Assembly (NCBI GenBank): GCA_018136815.1
Contig: CM030945.1
Location: 1,316,594-1,342,678 of the forward strand
DNA from: Isochrysis galbana
Taxonomy: Eukaryota; Haptophyta; Isochrysidales; Isochrysidaceae
Length of the DNA: 26,085 nt
Reading direction: 5' to 3'
In this document: positions 24,515 to 26,085 of the stretch, one piece after another
Numbering within the stretch: the first letter of the stretch is position 1
Layout: every line of letters begins with the position of its first letter
The notes under the pieces: model-generated
Told to the model about the DNA's origin: nothing
Databases searched by the model: none
What the model saw: the letters and a program-made list of their open reading frames with translations, nothing else
Program-made: the position numbers and the translations under genes

Positions 24515-26062
24515 TCATCGCTCTGGGACATCAGGCTCGGCCGCGGCAGGAGCCCCAGCGTTGGTTTTTACTGCTTTGGCGGGGGTGCCAGCTGGTGGAA
24601 GCACACCGATCACCTTGGCCATAGGGATGTGCGGACCAGGGGGGCCAGCCGTCGGGACACCCGCTGAAGCGGCCGGTGGCGCGTATCCCGGGAAAAGGCC
24701 GCCTTGTGGCAGCGATTGAGTCGCCCCGTGGACAGGCCACGGCGCTGAAACGTGTAGCGGTGCACCGTAGGGGTTCATCCCGCCCATCACCATCGGCCAA
24801 GATATGGGTACGGGGACCGGCACGTACATGGGCGCCATGCCGTGCGGCAGCATCCCACTCCACGGTCCGCCATATAACGGTGGTCCGCCCCAGCTGCTTG
24901 TTGGCATGCCATCGAGCGCTGGGCTAGCACCACCCCGGCCAGGCCCCGCGTCTTCAGTCTGCGTGCCAACGTCGGCTGACTGGCTGACTGTGGCCGGTGG
25001 GGCCGCGCCGGAGGCGCGGCCAACTGTTGCGTTAAGGCGCGGTGCCTCACGCGTGGGTGGCGCAATGCCCATGCCTAGGAGCGGTGCGCTTGGGCGGCCC
25101 CGCTCTGGGCCGCCGACGGGAGCACCCGAAGTGGCCGTGGCGTCGACGCCAGTCGCCTGCCGCATCATCTCGGTCGCCTCGCGCGCACGTGCCCTCTCCT
25201 CTTCCTCGCGGTTTTTGCGCGCCATCGCCTCCTCTTGGGCGCGCTCCGCCACCTCCGCCTCGCGCCGCTCATGCTCCGCTATGCGTCGTTCCTCGTCCTG
25301 TGCGGCGCGCTTACGCTCCGCCTCGGCAGCGCGCTGTGCGGCGCGCTCCTGCGTCTGTCTGTCCAGCTCCTCGGCCCGCCTTCTCAGTTCGGATAGGTCG
25401 ATGGACGAGCCAACCGAGCCGCGGCCGGGCGACGATGCTTTAAGCGGGGAGCCGCACTGTGATGCACCCAGACTTTCCTCGCTGAAACCGCTGTTGGCTT
25501 CGGAGCGGGCACCAGGACTGACCGCCTTTAGAGCCCCCCCTGATGGGCCAGAATATCCCTTGGGAGGGGGTAGCGCCTCCTCCTCCTCTGACGACGAGCC
25601 GAAGAGGTCGGATGCATTAAAGGTATTGCTTCGGATGCCAAACGTTGAGCGTGGTACGGCTGGTGAGGGCGGCGACGATGCAGAGGAGCTGCTGCTTGAC
25701 GAGGCCGCCGGCGGAGGTGGCTGAACCACGCGCGCGGTCACCGGCGTGGCCATTGCGGCTGGCGCGGGCACCGCGGCGGCCGGAACAAGCGGCTTGACGG
25801 CTGCCATGCGTGCTGGCAGCGTTCCCATGCGCGCAGGGAGTGCGCCCATCCGCGCGGGTACCACCGCTTTGATGACGGCAGGGACGGGCGCAGAGGACGC
25901 AGCGGACGCAGCGGGCGCAGAGGACGCAACAGATGCTGAAGATCCAGCGGGCGCAGCGCGTGCCGCCGTCCCGCTAGCCTCCTTCTCCGCCTGCTCTAGC
26001 GCTCTGAGGCGCGCCATCCGCTCCTCGTTCGCCTTGCGTATCGCCTCGAGCTCATCGGACAT
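24515..26062 (-). CDS. Long disordered, coiled-coil protein of unknown function
   Basis: A 515-residue frame opens at ATG 26062, only 23 bases from the window edge, so the true start could lie beyond. Regions: 1-30 charged helix (MSDELEAIRKANEERMARLR); 31-140 Ala/Ser/Pro-rich with three back-to-back heptads PARMGAL, PARMGTL, PARMAAV at 69-89; 141-165 STFGIRSNTFNASDLFGSSS then an acidic EEEE; 221-304 a long Arg/Glu/Ala helix (SELRRRAEELDRQTQER ... RKNREEEERARARE), typical of a single alpha-helix or coiled coil; 310-515 Gly/Pro/Met-rich with a VPVPVPISWPMVMGGMNPYG stretch. The frame is clearly coding because low GC-skewed frames on the other strand lack this organisation. The layout resembles scaffolding, trafficking or RNA-granule adaptors, but no family can be named. 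Confidence 0.7.
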   Translation of the reverse strand: MSDELEAIRKANEERMARLRALEQAEKEASGTAARAAPAGSSASVASSAPAASAASSAPVPAVIKAVVPARMGALPARMGTLPARMAAVKPLVPAAAVPAPAAMATPVTARVVQPPPPAASSSSSSSASSPPSPAVPRSTFGIRSNTFNASDLFGSSSEEEEALPPPKGYSGPSGGALKAVSPGARSEANSGFSEESLGASQCGSPLKASSPGRGSVGSSIDLSELRRRAEELDRQTQERAAQRAAEAERKRAAQDEERRIAEHERREAEVAERAQEEAMARKNREEEERARAREATEMMRQATGVDATATSGAPVGGPERGRPSAPLLGMGIAPPTREAPRLNATVGRASGAAPPATVSQSADVGTQTEDAGPGRGGASPALDGMPTSSWGGPPLYGGPWSGMLPHGMAPMYVPVPVPISWPMVMGGMNPYGAPLHVSAPWPVHGATQSLPQGGLFPGYAPPAASAGVPTAGPPGPHIPMAKVIGVLPPAGTPAKAVKTNAGAPAAAEPDVPER

Positions 26063-26085
26063 TGGGAACTCCGCAGCCGGCCCGT

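Noticed and set aside
24804..25724. 306-codon plus-strand frame opposite the disordered protein
   Set aside because: Ser/Arg/Ala-rich mirror of the minus-strand gene without domain organisation.

Overview
The window is nuclear DNA of a eukaryote, most likely a GC-rich unicellular alga. The coding regions are strongly GC-rich. Five short to medium GT-AG introns can be placed from reading frames alone. The gene families (ShKT repeats, an O-fucosyltransferase-like protein, a GT25-like glycosyltransferase fusion, an ACAD10/11-like acyl-CoA dehydrogenase, an ATGL-like patatin) fit microalgae. Haptophyte is my best guess and a weak one. No prokaryotic operons, CRISPR arrays, rRNA or tRNA genes are visible. 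The assembly has one 100-N gap (20986-21085).

Layout. 1-2080 is retroelement debris: two LINE reverse-transcriptase fragments and two copies of a dispersed repeat. 2081-3099 (-) is a two-exon patatin-like lipase. It is divergent from an O-fucosyltransferase-like gene (about 3745-5094, +), and the two share a CT-rich, minisatellite-bearing intergenic region. 5095-8048 holds hairpins and then more than 2 kb of GA/CT low-complexity DNA. 8049-10406 (+) is a 785-residue two-domain glycosyltransferase-like gene. 10407-12000 has gene fragments and one unidentified ORF. 12032-13376 is an intact-looking, non-autonomous retroelement on the minus strand with a 17-bp target-site duplication. 14043-16155 (-) is a complete four-exon acyl-CoA dehydrogenase, and about 1 kb of (GGAGAGA)n lies just upstream of its start.

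17200-19660 is a nest of mobile elements: a minus-strand LINE whose RT region is split by an 819-bp insertion flanked by an 8-bp duplication and carrying terminal inverted repeats, and whose 3' side joins sequence shared with the 12032-13376 element. 19956-20312 is an AT-rich ORF of unknown origin. 20480-21420 holds a 70-bp inverted duplication of a membrane-segment coding piece, a truncated signal-anchor ORF, the gap and an acidic, frameshifted ORF. 21417-22680 is again retroelement material. 22736-23405 (+) is a secreted, two-exon ShKT-repeat protein. 24515-26062 (-) is a long disordered/coiled-coil protein whose 5' end lies at the window edge.

The genes do not form a pathway. Two are lipid-catabolic (patatin, ACAD) and three are secretory or glycan-related (O-FucT-like, GT fusion, ShKT), but they are independent eukaryotic transcription units separated by repeats. 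The most novel content is in the mobile-element architecture and the glycosyltransferase fusion, not in a multi-gene system.
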